DNA from: Streptomyces sp. NBC_01669
GTDB taxonomy: Bacteria > Actinomycetota > Actinomycetes > Streptomycetales > Streptomycetaceae
Direction: 5' to 3'
DNA length: 64,000 nucleotides
Assembly (NCBI RefSeq): GCF_026339735.1
Contig: NZ_JAPEQG010000003.1
Location: forward strand, 248,001-312,000
Shown here: piece after piece, positions 26,036 through 34,911 of the stretch
Position numbering within the stretch: position 1 is the first letter of the stretch
Layout: every line of letters starts with the position of its first letter
Position numbers and translations under genes: made by a program
Notes under the pieces: generated by a model
Seen by the model: the letters and a program-made list of their open reading frames with translations, nothing else
The model's database searches: none
What the model was told of the DNA's origin: nothing

Positions 26036-26980
26036 ATGCCATACCCGCACGCCGGCCCCACGGGCCTGGGCCCGATCGCCCAGCAAGCAGCCCAGGTCAT
26101 CTACCAGCACCGCCTGATCTCGACAACGCAGCTGCACCAGCTCATCACCCCACACCACACCCGCGCTGAGTACCTTCGGCGCCAACTCCACACCATGCGA
26201 GAGACGGGCCTGGCCGAGACCGTTGGCCGCCGCGTCTCCGGCCAGACCGAACTGCTGTGGTGGCTCACCGAGAAGGGAGCCAACGCTGTCGAATCGGTCG
26301 GCATGCTTCCCCAGCGCCCCTACCGCATGAGCCCCGAAGCGGCCCTCGGCCCACTTCAGGAACACACCCTCGCCACCGTGGAGACAGGCCTGGCGTTCGT
26401 CAACTGGGCCCGCCGCCTCGACCACGAATGCGGCCCGCTCGACTGGACCCCCGAAACTGCGCACTACTACCGCGACGACTCCCGCCCGGGCGAGGAACTC
26501 AGCCTCATCCCGGACGCAGTCCTCAACTACGTCCACACCGACCCCAAAGCCAAACAGCGCGCCCTGCTCACCTTCTTCATCGAGGTCGACCGCACCCAGA
26601 TGACCATCGCCCGCCTCGCCCAGAAACTCCACGCCTACGCCGCCTACTACGACTTCACCCCGCAGCAGACCTCCGGCCGCGGCGCCAAGACGACCCGGCG
26701 CGCCGGAACAACACCGGCCTGGCGCTACCGCTACCCGGCCTTCCCACGCCTGCTCCTGATCCTCACCGGCGCCTCCGAAACCCGACTGACCCGGCGTGTC
26801 GCCGACCTGCGAAGCCTCGCCGCCAGCGACCCGGCACTCACCACCACCGGGCTACGGGCCGGTGTCACCACGCTCGAAGAACTCCGCGACCGGGGCCCCT
26901 TCGAACCGATCTTCACCCCGGTACTCGGCCCCGCCGACCACACCGACGCCTGGCTACGCCCGCACGCCATCGCTGCCTGA
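26036..26980 (+). CDS. Replication-relaxation family protein
   Basis: The 314-aa protein follows the ATPase by 14 nt, with GGAG upstream of ATG 26036. The N-terminal winged helix (IYQHRLISTTQLHQLITPHH, AEYLRRQLHTMRETGLAETV) and TELLWWLTEKGANAVES match the replication-relaxation family of actinomycete plasmids and conjugative elements. The core has LIPDAVLNYVHT and LLTFFIEVDRTQMTIARLAQ. The family is thought to help plasmid replication or DNA relaxation; the exact biochemistry is unsettled. It is the last gene of operon B, 22 bp before IS6. Confidence 0.82.
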   Translation: MPYPHAGPTGLGPIAQQAAQVIYQHRLISTTQLHQLITPHHTRAEYLRRQLHTMRETGLAETVGRRVSGQTELLWWLTEKGANAVESVGMLPQRPYRMSPEAALGPLQEHTLATVETGLAFVNWARRLDHECGPLDWTPETAHYYRDDSRPGEELSLIPDAVLNYVHTDPKAKQRALLTFFIEVDRTQMTIARLAQKLHAYAAYYDFTPQQTSGRGAKTTRRAGTTPAWRYRYPAFPRLLLILTGASETRLTRRVADLRSLAASDPALTTTGLRAGVTTLEELRDRGPFEPIFTPVLGPADHTDAWLRPHAIAA

Positions 26981-27002
26981 CCAACCCCTCAACAGAAGGA
27001 AG

Positions 27003-27867
27003 GGCGTTGTCAGGTTGAGTGGTGGCCTTCTCAGGCGGCATGATCATCCGTCTGGTCGAATCGCTGGAGGGGCTGTCCGTGGTGACGCCGTCGTACCGGG
27101 GTTTCCGCTTCCCTCCGGAGGTCATCTCCCACTGCGTGTGGCTGTACCACCGCTTCAACCTGAGCCTGCGCGACATCGAGGAGCTGATGCTCGAGCGCGG
27201 CATCGAGGTCAGCCACGAGACAGTCCACCAGTGGACGCGCCGGTTCGGCCCGGCTTATGCCGCTGCTCTACGTCGGCGCCGTCCGGGGCCTGGTGACAAG
27301 TGGCACTTGGACGAGGTGTTCGTCAAAATCAGCGGCGTGCAGCGGTACCTGTGGCGGGCCGTGGACCAGCACGGGAACGTGCTCGACATCCTGCTGCAGA
27401 ACCGGCGGGACGAGGCCGCGGCCAGGCGTTTCTTCCGGAAGCTGATGAAGAAGACCCGGTCGGTGCCCCGGGTGATCGTCACCGACAAGCTCCGCTCCTA
27501 CGGCGCCGCCCACCGCCACGAGATGCCGTCGGTCGAACACCGCTCGCACAAGGGCCTGAACAACCGGGCCGAGAACTCCCACCAGCCGACGAGGCAACGC
27601 GAGCGCGCGATGAAAGGCTTCCGATCGGTGGGTGCCGCACAACGGTTCCTGGCCGCGTTCAGCGGCATCTCACCCCACTTCCGACCCCGCCGTCACCTCC
27701 TCACCGCCCCGAACTACCGCGCCGAGATGATCATCCGCTTCGCGATCTGGGACCAGATCACCGGCGTCGCCAGCCTGCCCGCCGTAGCCTGAGCCGCTGT
27801 CACCACCGAAGCCGAAACGCGTCGAACCGGCTCACACCCTCGAGCACTCGCTCAACCTGACAAAGCC
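27003..27867. mobile_element. IS6-family element, copy 1
   Basis: The element is 865 bp. The left end is GGCGTTGTCAGGTTGAG and the right end is the complement of GGCTTTGTCAGGTTGAG. It is identical in length to copies at 43366 and 60332. The 8 bp on each side (GAAGGAAG / GTCAGATC) do not match, so there is no target duplication. Confidence 0.92.
27019..27792 (+). CDS. tnpA: IS6-family DDE transposase, copy 1
   Basis: This 257-aa protein contains IIRLVESLEGLSVVTPSYRG, HTH SLRDIEELMLERGIEVSHET, first Asp in DKWHLDEVFVKISGVQRYLW, second Asp in VIVTDKLRSYGAAH, and Glu in RAENSHQPTRQRERAMKGFR. These are standard IS6 motifs. The true start may be ATG 27040 rather than GTG 27019. The frame is intact. 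Confidence 0.92.
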   Translation: MVAFSGGMIIRLVESLEGLSVVTPSYRGFRFPPEVISHCVWLYHRFNLSLRDIEELMLERGIEVSHETVHQWTRRFGPAYAAALRRRRPGPGDKWHLDEVFVKISGVQRYLWRAVDQHGNVLDILLQNRRDEAAARRFFRKLMKKTRSVPRVIVTDKLRSYGAAHRHEMPSVEHRSHKGLNNRAENSHQPTRQRERAMKGFRSVGAAQRFLAAFSGISPHFRPRRHLLTAPNYRAEMIIRFAIWDQITGVASLPAVA

Positions 27868-27965
27868 GTCAGATCGCCTCGCGTCACCCCGGATGTCTAC
27901 CGCCCCGAGCCACTCCGGCGGAGCGATTTGACCCAACAGTGATCTGAACCTGGAACACGCCCTAG

Positions 27966-29673
27966 AAGACTCATGAAGATCTTGGTGAGGGCTGTCCGGC
28001 CGTCAGGCCGGGCGGCCCCTTTGGTCATGCGCTGGCCGGGGCGAGGTGCCAGGTGCCGCTGGTGTGGGTGAGTCCGAGGTTGATCAGTCGGCGGAGGTTG
28101 AGGGCGGCGGCTCGGGTGTGGAGCCAGGCGTCGTTCTTGAGGGTGCCGCGGTAGCGGAGTTTGCGGTTGCCGTGGTGGACGAGCCAGGCGACGGTGCGTT
28201 CGACCGGGGGTCTCCAGCGGCGGTAGTCGGCCTGCCAGGCGGGGTCGGTGGCAGCCTGGTGGCGGGCGGCTGCTTGGAGGTCGTGGTGCGGGCGGATGGT
28301 CAAGATGCGTCCGGCCTTGGCTTTGGTGCACCGCTGGCGTAAGGGGCATCCGGTGCACAGATCCTTGAAGGTGGCCTTGCGCTGGTGGTGTCGGCCACCG
28401 GGCTCGGACAGGCTGACGGTGTGTCCGGCGGGGCAGGTCACGGTAGCGGCGGTGGTGTCGATGGTGAAGTCGTCGAGGGTGAAGCCGCCGGGGACGGCCG
28501 GCCGCAGCGGGGCGGGTTTGAGGAAGAGTTGGTGCCCGGCCTCGTGGAGGGCCTGGCGGGCGTCGCCGGTGGAGTAGGCGGTGTCGCCGAAGGCGTCCAC
28601 CGGGGTGTCCTCGTCGGCGAGCAGGTCCAGGCCGACGGCCGCCTCGTGGTGCTCGGGCCCGGCGCCGGGCCGCAGGGCAACGGCGGTGTATAAGCCGGTC
28701 TCGGGCTCGATGGCCAAGTGGGCCTTGAAGCCGTCCTGCTGGTGGCTGCGGGTCTTGTGGACGTGCCGGGCTTCCGGATCGACGGTGGAGACCATCCGGC
28801 CTGGGGCGGTGCCCCGCGTAATGCGCCAGCGGCCGTCGCGGCCGTCGGATTCATCGGCGGGCTCGACATCCTGGCCGGCGACCAGGGCCAGGATGCCCAC
28901 CGCGTTCGCGGCTTTCTCGCCGAGTTGTTGGTCGGGCAGGTGGCCCAGTAGCCGCAGCGCGTCCGTGACCAGCGCGTCGACCAGATCGGCGCGGGCCTGT
29001 TCATCGTTCCAGGCAATCTTCGGTTTGCCCGGGTCGGTGTAGTCGTGGGCGGTGCACTGGGCGGCCGCGACCGTTTCGGCACCGGGAACCTCGCGGATCA
29101 CCGCCCGGACGGCGGCGATGAGCTGGGTGACCGTGTCCTGGGTGGCGACCGCGTCGTCCAGCACGGTGGAGTCCAGCGCCCGGCGGTGCTTGCCCTTCAG
29201 GACCCCGGTTGCCTTCACCACCTCACGCACGGCCTCGAACACCCGGTTCGGCCGGGCGGAACGGGCCAGTCGGCGGCGGAAGTAGGCCAGCAGCGACGGA
29301 TCGAACGCCATGTCGTGCAGGCCCAGACCGCACGCGGCCTTCCACCGCAGGTCGCACCGCAGTTCCTGGACCGTCTCAAAGTCCGACAGCCCGTGCAGGG
29401 CCTGCAGCGTGATTACGGCGGCCAGGATCTGTGGCGGCATACTGGGCCGCCCGTTCGCCGACGGATACATGTCCGCGAACATCTCAGCCGGAAACAGCCG
29501 ACCCCGATGCTCGGCCAAGAACGCGAACACGCTCCCAGCCGGAATCAGACCCCGACACGTCTCCCACACGTCCGGCCCGACGCTCTCGCCGATCCACTCG
29601 CCCATCGCCACAAGACGAGTCTGGCCCTGCCGTGTGCGCGGCAGGGCCAGAACCCAAGATCTTCATGAGTCTT
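27966..29673. mobile_element. IS1182-family element in a CTAG site
   Basis: 20-bp inverted repeats lie at 27966-27985 (AAGACTCATGAAGATCTTGG) and 29654-29673. CTAG flanks both sides (27962-27965 and 29674-29677), consistent with a 4-bp palindromic target duplication. It differs from the IS1182 element at 2968. The stretch 27868-27961 is unassigned. Confidence 0.9.
28025..29611 (-). CDS. tnpA: IS1182-family transposase (second type)
   Basis: This 528-aa protein starts MAMGEWIGESVGPDVWETCR. It has the DUF772 N-domain (GRPSMPPQILAAVITLQALH), ALDSTVLDDAVATQD with the first Asp, GFKAHLAIEPETGLYTAVAL, FGDTAYSTGDAR with the second Asp, the Cys block CTGCPLRQRCTKAKAG and WRPPVERTVAWLVHHGNRK with the Glu. 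The frame is intact and fills its element. Confidence 0.9.
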   Translation of the reverse strand: MAMGEWIGESVGPDVWETCRGLIPAGSVFAFLAEHRGRLFPAEMFADMYPSANGRPSMPPQILAAVITLQALHGLSDFETVQELRCDLRWKAACGLGLHDMAFDPSLLAYFRRRLARSARPNRVFEAVREVVKATGVLKGKHRRALDSTVLDDAVATQDTVTQLIAAVRAVIREVPGAETVAAAQCTAHDYTDPGKPKIAWNDEQARADLVDALVTDALRLLGHLPDQQLGEKAANAVGILALVAGQDVEPADESDGRDGRWRITRGTAPGRMVSTVDPEARHVHKTRSHQQDGFKAHLAIEPETGLYTAVALRPGAGPEHHEAAVGLDLLADEDTPVDAFGDTAYSTGDARQALHEAGHQLFLKPAPLRPAVPGGFTLDDFTIDTTAATVTCPAGHTVSLSEPGGRHHQRKATFKDLCTGCPLRQRCTKAKAGRILTIRPHHDLQAAARHQAATDPAWQADYRRWRPPVERTVAWLVHHGNRKLRYRGTLKNDAWLHTRAAALNLRRLINLGLTHTSGTWHLAPASA

Positions 29674-29677
29674 CTAG

Positions 29678-31119
29678 TAGGGCCTGGTCAGGTCGGCTGT
29701 GGTGGTGCGTGTCCTCTTGGCCCGGTGTGGCGTTGGGAGTGTGTGACTCCGGACGAGATTGCTGTGGTGCGTGGTGAGTTGGAGGCGTTCGCGGCGGAAG
29801 TGTTCGAGCCGTTCGCGCGCAATGACCAGCGCCGCTGGGGGCAGGTCTACCTGCGAGGGCTGCTTACCGACGGGCAGCGTAAGTCGGTCGAGCCGATGGC
29901 CGCGCGGCTCGGTGAAGACGGGAACCGGCAGGCACTGGCCCATTTCATCACCACCAGCCCGTGGGATCCGGCTCACATCCGGGCGAAACTGGCCTGGCGG
30001 ATGGAGGAGGTGATCGGGCCGGAGGCTCTGGTCTTCGACGACACCGGGTTCCTGAAGGACGGGACCGCCTCGGCGTGTGTGTCGCGGCAGTACACCGGCA
30101 CCGCTGGCAAGGTCACCAATTGCCAGGTCGGCGTCTCGCTCCACCTCGCCTCCGACCACGCTTCCGCGGCCATCAACTGGCGACTGTTCCTGCCCCAGAC
30201 ATGGGATCCCGCCTCTGCGAAGGCCGATGCGGGCAAGGTCGCCCGACGTGCCGCCTGCCAGATCCCGGACGACGTCGGGCATGTGGAGAAGTGGCAGCTG
30301 GCCCTGGACATGCTCGATGAGACCCGCTCGTGGGGCATCGAGGTGCCGCTGGCCATCGCGGACGCCGGATACGGCGACGCCGCCGCGTTCCGGCACGGGG
30401 TGCAGGCCCGCGGCCTGAACTACGTGGTGGGAATCTCCAGCACGCTGTCGGCCCAGCCCGGCGACGCGGTGCCGGTGACCGAGCCGTACTCCGGGACCGG
30501 ACGCCCACCGGTGGCCAAGTATCCCGACAAGCCGCGGTCGGTCAAGGAGCTGGTCATCGCGGCGGGGCGGAAGGCCGCACGAGGGGTGCAGTGGCGGGAA
30601 GGCTCCCGGCCCGGCACCGGCCGCACCGGCCGCAAGCGGATGTACTCCCGCTTCGTGGCCTTGCGGGTCCGGCCTGCCGGACGCGAGGTCCGGCAGGCCA
30701 CCGACGGCCCGGAGCTGCCCGCGTGCTGGCTGCTGGCCGAATGGCCTGCCGGCGAGCCCGAGCCAGTGCAGTTCTGGCTGTCCGACCTGCCCTCCGGCAT
30801 GCCTGTGACCACGCTGGTCCGGCTCGCCAAGCTCCGCTGGCGCATCGAGCACGACTACCGGGAGATGAAGCAGGCCCTGGGCCTGGCCCACTTCGAGGGC
30901 CGAACCTGGGGCGGCTGGCACCACCACGTCACCCTTGTCTCTGTCGCGCATGCCTTCTGCACCCTGCAACGACTGGCCCAAGCCCCAAAAGACGCGGCGT
31001 CGGCCTGAGCCTCTACCAGGTCATCCGCGAGCTACAGACCCTACTCGCGGTCTGGACCGGCGCCTGCCCGACCTGCCACCGCGACATACCCATCCCAATA
31101 CGAACCTGACCAGGCCCTA
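29678..31119. mobile_element. IS701-family element in the same CTAG site
   Basis: Ends read TAGGGCCTGGTCAGGT at 29678 and its complement finishing at 31119. CTAG flanks it at 29674-29677 and 31120-31123. The left CTAG is shared with the adjacent IS1182, so the two elements sit back to back with only that site between them. Confidence 0.9.
29743..31008 (+). CDS. tnpA: IS701-family transposase
   Basis: GTG 29743 follows GGGAG; the frame is open much further upstream but that part is non-coding and overlaps IS1182. The 421-aa protein contains LVFDDTGFLKDGTASACVSR, GKVTNCQVGVSLHLASDHAS, LAIADAGYGDAAAFRHGVQA and LRWRIEHDYREMKQALGLAH. This is the DDE set of IS701. It looks intact. Confidence 0.9.
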   Translation: MTPDEIAVVRGELEAFAAEVFEPFARNDQRRWGQVYLRGLLTDGQRKSVEPMAARLGEDGNRQALAHFITTSPWDPAHIRAKLAWRMEEVIGPEALVFDDTGFLKDGTASACVSRQYTGTAGKVTNCQVGVSLHLASDHASAAINWRLFLPQTWDPASAKADAGKVARRAACQIPDDVGHVEKWQLALDMLDETRSWGIEVPLAIADAGYGDAAAFRHGVQARGLNYVVGISSTLSAQPGDAVPVTEPYSGTGRPPVAKYPDKPRSVKELVIAAGRKAARGVQWREGSRPGTGRTGRKRMYSRFVALRVRPAGREVRQATDGPELPACWLLAEWPAGEPEPVQFWLSDLPSGMPVTTLVRLAKLRWRIEHDYREMKQALGLAHFEGRTWGGWHHHVTLVSVAHAFCTLQRLAQAPKDAASA

Positions 31120-31180
31120 CTAGTCCGCGGCCCAGGGCCCGCGGGGACGATGCGGTCAGGGCGGGGCAGTGCGGGCGGGG

Positions 31181-32134
31181 TCAGTCGCGTGTCGCCGCTG
31201 CGAGTCGGGCCGCGAGTTCCCGTACGTGTTCCACCAGTTCGGGTGGCTCGTGCACGGTGAACGGGGCTGCCAGCAGGCCCATCCACAGGGCCAGTTCGTC
31301 CAGGGAGTGCGCGCCGGCCGTCACCGTGCAGGACTGCGCGTCGCGTGGCTCGATGGTCGCCGCTGTGGCGGGCATGCGCTCTTGTACCTGGGCTGCCGGG
31401 GCGTGGACGGTGAAGCGGGCCTGGTGGCGGTAGGGGGCGGTGGACAAGGCGCGGGAGGTGTAGTCGGCGAGGTCGAGGGCGGGAGCCTGGCGAGGCGTGA
31501 AGCGGGGGCCGTTGGGGGTACGCAGGGTCAGGCGGTCGACGCGGAAGGTGCGCCAGTCGGCGCGCGCGGTGTCGTAGGCGAGGAGGTACCAGCGGCGCCC
31601 GGAGAACACCAGGCGGTGCGGCTCGGCTTCGCGGCGGGTTTTGGTGGAGTCATGGGAGCGGTAGTGGAAGCGCAGGGTCTCGTGGTCCCGGCAGGCCGCC
31701 GCGATCGCCGTCAGGGTGTCCGGCGCGACCATCGGTCCGCCCTGCGCCAGCGGCACCGTCACCGACTGGAGCGCTTGGACGCGGTGCCGGAGGCGGGACG
31801 GCAGGACGCCTTCGAGCTTGACGAGCGCGCGTACGGAGGTCTCGGCGATCCCGGCCACGGTTCCGCCCGCGGCCGTGCGCAGGCCCACGGCGACCGCCAC
31901 CGCCTCTTCGTCGTCGAGCAGCAGCGGCGGCAGTTGCGTCCCGGCGCCGAGCCGGTAACCGGCTACCCCGGCACTGGCGTGCACGGGGTAGCCCAGTGCG
32001 CGGAGCCGGTCCACGTCCCGGCGCACCGTGCGTGGGGTCACGCCGAGCCGTTCGGCGAGTTCCGTGCCGGACCAGTCGCGGTGGCTCTGGAGGAGGGACA
32101 GCAGTTTCAGAAGGCGCGCTGAGGTTTCCCGCAT
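31181..32134 (-). CDS. WYL-domain transcriptional regulator
   Basis: The 317-aa protein has an N-terminal DeoR-like HTH (SARLLKLLSLLQSHRDWSGT, AERLGVTPRTVRRDVDRLRA). The central WYL domain contains HYRSHDSTKTRREAEPHRLV, GRRWYLLAYDTARADWRTFR and VDRL. A C-terminal WCX-like extension follows. Such proteins sense ligands through WYL. It diverges from the epoxide hydrolase gene over a 63-bp gap, so it probably controls that gene and itself. Confidence 0.88.
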   Translation of the reverse strand: MRETSARLLKLLSLLQSHRDWSGTELAERLGVTPRTVRRDVDRLRALGYPVHASAGVAGYRLGAGTQLPPLLLDDEEAVAVAVGLRTAAGGTVAGIAETSVRALVKLEGVLPSRLRHRVQALQSVTVPLAQGGPMVAPDTLTAIAAACRDHETLRFHYRSHDSTKTRREAEPHRLVFSGRRWYLLAYDTARADWRTFRVDRLTLRTPNGPRFTPRQAPALDLADYTSRALSTAPYRHQARFTVHAPAAQVQERMPATAATIEPRDAQSCTVTAGAHSLDELALWMGLLAAPFTVHEPPELVEHVRELAARLAAATRD

Positions 32135-32197
32135 AACGGAAAGTCTCCCTCACACCTAGGACCGTATCTGTCCTGGCTCACCCGTAGCGTTCTTCCC

Positions 32198-33355
32198 ATG
32201 AACAGCATGACGAGCACCGGCCCCGCCATCCGCCCCTTCCGCATCGACATCCCGCAGGCCGATCTGGATGACCTGTGCGAGCGGTTGGCGCGCACGCGCT
32301 GGCCCGACGAACTGTCCGGCGTCGGCTGGTCCTACGGCGTCCCGGTCACGTACGCGAGGGAACTCGCCGAGTACTGGCGCTCCGGCTTCGGCTGGCGCGC
32401 GCAGGAGGCCGCGCTCAACCGGTTCGACCAGTTCACCACCGAGATCGACGGGCAGAACATCCACTTCCTGCACGTGCGGTCCTCCGAGCCCGACGCACTC
32501 CCGTTGATCATCACGCACGGCTGGCCGGGCTCGGTCGCCGAGTTCATGAAGATCATCGGCCCGCTCACCGACCCGCGGGCCCACGGCGGCGACCCCGCCG
32601 ACGCGTTCCATGTCGTCGCTCCCTCCATCCCGGGGTTCGGGTTCTCCGGGCCGACCACTCAGCCAGGCTGGGACCTGCACCGGGTCGCGCGAGTCTGGGC
32701 GGAGCTGATGCGGCGTCTGGGCTACGAGCGCTATGGCGCCCAGGGCGGCGACAGCGGCGCCGTGATCTCGCCCGAACTCGGCCGTGTCGCCCCCGGGCAC
32801 GTCGCCGGGGTGCACGTCAACGGCGGACTGGGCTTCCCGACCGGCGACCCGGCAGAGTTCGACGGATTGTCGGCGGTCGAACTGGAGCGGCTCGGGCAGT
32901 ACCAGGACCAGGACCGCAGCGGCTATGCGATCATCCAGGCTACCCGGCCGCAGACCGTCGCGTTCGGCCTGACCGACTCGCCGGCCGCACAGCTGGCGTG
33001 GATCGCGGAGAAGTTCAAGGAGTGGACGGACCCCTCCCACGAGCTCCCCGAGGACGCCGTCGACCGGGACCAGTTGCTCACCGACGTGAGCATCTACTGG
33101 CTGACCGGCACCGCCGCCTCCTCGGCCCGGCTGTACAAGGAGAGCGCGAAGTCCTGGGGCTCGGCCGTCACCGCGTCCGCGGTGCCGCACGGCGTCGCCG
33201 TCTTCCCCGGTGACCCGGGAGTGCGTCGCATCGCCGAACGCGAGCACAACGTGGTGCACTGGTCGGAGTTCGACCGCGGCGGCCACTTCCCCGCGATGGA
33301 GGCCCCCGACCTGCTCGTCGATGACATCCGGGCGTTCTTCCGGCTGGTCCGCTGA
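32198..33355 (+). CDS. Epoxide hydrolase, alpha/beta-hydrolase fold
   Basis: The 385-aa protein has the epoxide hydrolase N-terminal domain (IDIPQADLDDLCERLARTRW, WSYGVPVTYARELAEYWRSG, NRFDQFTTEIDGQNIHFLHV). The oxyanion motif is HGWPGSVAEF, the nucleophile Asp lies in AQGGDSGAVIS, and the catalytic His in DRGGHFPAMEAPDLL. It would open epoxides to diols in the cytosol. The start could also be ATG 32207. The short divergent gap from the WYL gene holds the shared promoter. Confidence 0.9.
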   Translation: MNSMTSTGPAIRPFRIDIPQADLDDLCERLARTRWPDELSGVGWSYGVPVTYARELAEYWRSGFGWRAQEAALNRFDQFTTEIDGQNIHFLHVRSSEPDALPLIITHGWPGSVAEFMKIIGPLTDPRAHGGDPADAFHVVAPSIPGFGFSGPTTQPGWDLHRVARVWAELMRRLGYERYGAQGGDSGAVISPELGRVAPGHVAGVHVNGGLGFPTGDPAEFDGLSAVELERLGQYQDQDRSGYAIIQATRPQTVAFGLTDSPAAQLAWIAEKFKEWTDPSHELPEDAVDRDQLLTDVSIYWLTGTAASSARLYKESAKSWGSAVTASAVPHGVAVFPGDPGVRRIAEREHNVVHWSEFDRGGHFPAMEAPDLLVDDIRAFFRLVR

Positions 33356-33437
33356 ACCGTCACCGCCCAGTGCCCGAGGAACCGGGGCTGTGCCGCCGGC
33401 CCCCCGTGAACCGCTCGCCCCCAGGAGTCCTGCCCGC

Positions 33438-34604
33438 ATGTCCGAACGTCTGCCCAAGGTTCCACGTTTCACCTGGTCCCAGGTGTGCGCCCGCCGATTG
33501 GAACGCCACGCGCTGAGCGCCCCTTCGGCAACTGCCCGGCCCGCCGACATCGTCGGTGCCATGGCCGGTACCCACGCCCAGGTCCTGTCGGCCGCCGAAC
33601 TCGCCATCGGGCTCCGCATATCCGGCGCCACCCGGGTCGACGTGCGCGAAGCGCTCTGGTCGGAGCAGAGCCTGGTCAAGACGTTCGGCCAACGGGGGAC
33701 CGTGCACCTGTTCCCGACCCGCGACCTACCGCTGTGGGTCGCGGCCTTCCGTGCCGTCCCAGAGCCGAAGTCCTCCCTCCCCGCGCACGTCCGGGTCACC
33801 GAGGAACAGGCCGCCGAGGTGGTCGCCGCCATCGGGGACGCCCTGCGCGACGCGGAGCTCACCATCGACGAGCTCAGCGAGGAGGTGATCCGCAGGACCG
33901 GACCCTGGGCCGGCGACCTGGTCATCCCCGGCTTCCAGGGTCTGTGGCCACGCTGGCGTCAGGTGCTGCACGTGGCCGGGCTGCGAGGAACGCTGTGCTT
34001 CGGTCCCAACCGGGGCCGCAAGGTCACCTACACCAACCCGGCCCGCTGGCTGCCCAGCCTCCCACCGGCCGATCCCCGGGCTGCCCTGACCCATGTGGTG
34101 ACCAGCTACCTGCACGCCTACGGCCCGTCCACTCCCCAGCGGTTCGCGCACTGGCTGAACGCCCCGGTCCGCTGGGCCAGCGAGCTCTTCGCGTCGCTGG
34201 CGGACGAGCTTCAGCCGGTGGAGGTCGAAGGGACCCCAGCCTGGGTGCTGGCCGACGACACCACCATGCCCGACACTCCGCCCCGCGGCCTGCACCTGCT
34301 CCCCTACTTTGACGGCTATGCCTACCGGGTTGGCAACCAGCCACCGGAACTCCTCTACCCGGGCCGCGTCGGTGAGCGGGTGCTGCCGGGCAACTTCCAG
34401 CTGCTGATCGTTGACGGCGTGGTCGGCGGACTCTGGCACCAGCGGCGCTCCGGCCACAAGCTCGACGTCACCGTGGAGTCCCTGGTGCGCCTCACCGCCG
34501 CGCAACGCGACGAGCTTGAGCACCGGGTGGCCCGGATCGGCGAGATCCTTCAGGCCAAGCCGCAACTCACCTTCGCCCCGGTCACCGTGGGCGGCCACGC
34601 CTAG
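33438..34604 (+). CDS. Winged-helix DNA-binding domain protein (YcaQ/AlkX-like)
   Basis: ATG 33438 follows AGGAG. The 388-aa protein contains WSQVCARRLERHALSAPSAT, IVGAMAGTHAQVLSAAELAI, TFGQRGTVHLFPTRDLPLWV, VLHVAGLRGTLCFGPNRGRK and LLPYFDGYAYRVGNQPPELL, with a C-terminal DGVVGGLWHQRRSGHKLDVT. This is the HTH_42 family, which includes bacterial DNA glycosylases acting on crosslinks or alkylated bases. Enzyme activity is not established for this actinomycete subgroup. It follows the epoxide hydrolase by 82 nt on the same strand. Confidence 0.8.
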   Translation: MSERLPKVPRFTWSQVCARRLERHALSAPSATARPADIVGAMAGTHAQVLSAAELAIGLRISGATRVDVREALWSEQSLVKTFGQRGTVHLFPTRDLPLWVAAFRAVPEPKSSLPAHVRVTEEQAAEVVAAIGDALRDAELTIDELSEEVIRRTGPWAGDLVIPGFQGLWPRWRQVLHVAGLRGTLCFGPNRGRKVTYTNPARWLPSLPPADPRAALTHVVTSYLHAYGPSTPQRFAHWLNAPVRWASELFASLADELQPVEVEGTPAWVLADDTTMPDTPPRGLHLLPYFDGYAYRVGNQPPELLYPGRVGERVLPGNFQLLIVDGVVGGLWHQRRSGHKLDVTVESLVRLTAAQRDELEHRVARIGEILQAKPQLTFAPVTVGGHA

Positions 34605-34694
34605 TTAGGCGGCCTGTCCGAAGCCGACGGCAGTCAGTCCTGGTCGCGCAGCGGGGCCGAACCCACGTCCGGCTCCGTCTCGTACGCCTCGGGG

Positions 34695-34817
34695 ATGAGA
34701 CGCACGCCGGGTACCTTCGACGCCCGCGCCCGCCACGCGTCGACGCCGGCTGAGGTCAACGAGAGCCTGGGCTACGTACCCACGCACGAGACGGTCCAGT
34801 ACCAGCTCGACCTGTGA
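34695..34817 (+). pseudogene. C-terminal remnant resembling a GNAT acetyltransferase
   Basis: The frame ends in EVNESLGYVPTHETVQYQLDL, the typical last strand of GNAT enzymes (N-x-x-LGY, then EYQLDL). Only about 25 codons match, and no acetyl-CoA binding loop is present. Confidence 0.4.
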
Positions 34818-34827
34818 TCGGAACGCC

Positions 34828-34863
34828 GGGGGCCGGACCGAGAACCCCCTCGGTCCGGCCCCC
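34828..34863. terminator. Bidirectional hairpin terminator
   Basis: A perfect 15-bp stem GGGGGCCGGACCGAG with an AACCCC loop lies between converging transcripts (plus strand ending 34817, minus-strand SRPBCC gene ending 34905). Confidence 0.8.
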
Positions 34864-34911
34864 GGTGCGAGGGCCCTACCTGTCCGGCCCCCGGTGCGAG
34901 GGCCCTACCTG
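34854..34911. repeat. 29-bp perfect tandem duplication
   Basis: The unit TCCGGCCCCCGGTGCGAGGG (first 20 bp) repeats exactly at 34854-34882 and 34883-34911. It overlaps the right arm of the terminator and the stop codon of the SRPBCC gene, duplicating the gene's last few codons downstream of it. Confidence 0.85.

Noticed and set aside
27840..27965. Attachment site between IS6 copy 1 and IS1182
   Set aside because: No tRNA 3' end, no repeat pair flanking the conjugation locus and no integrase gene were found.
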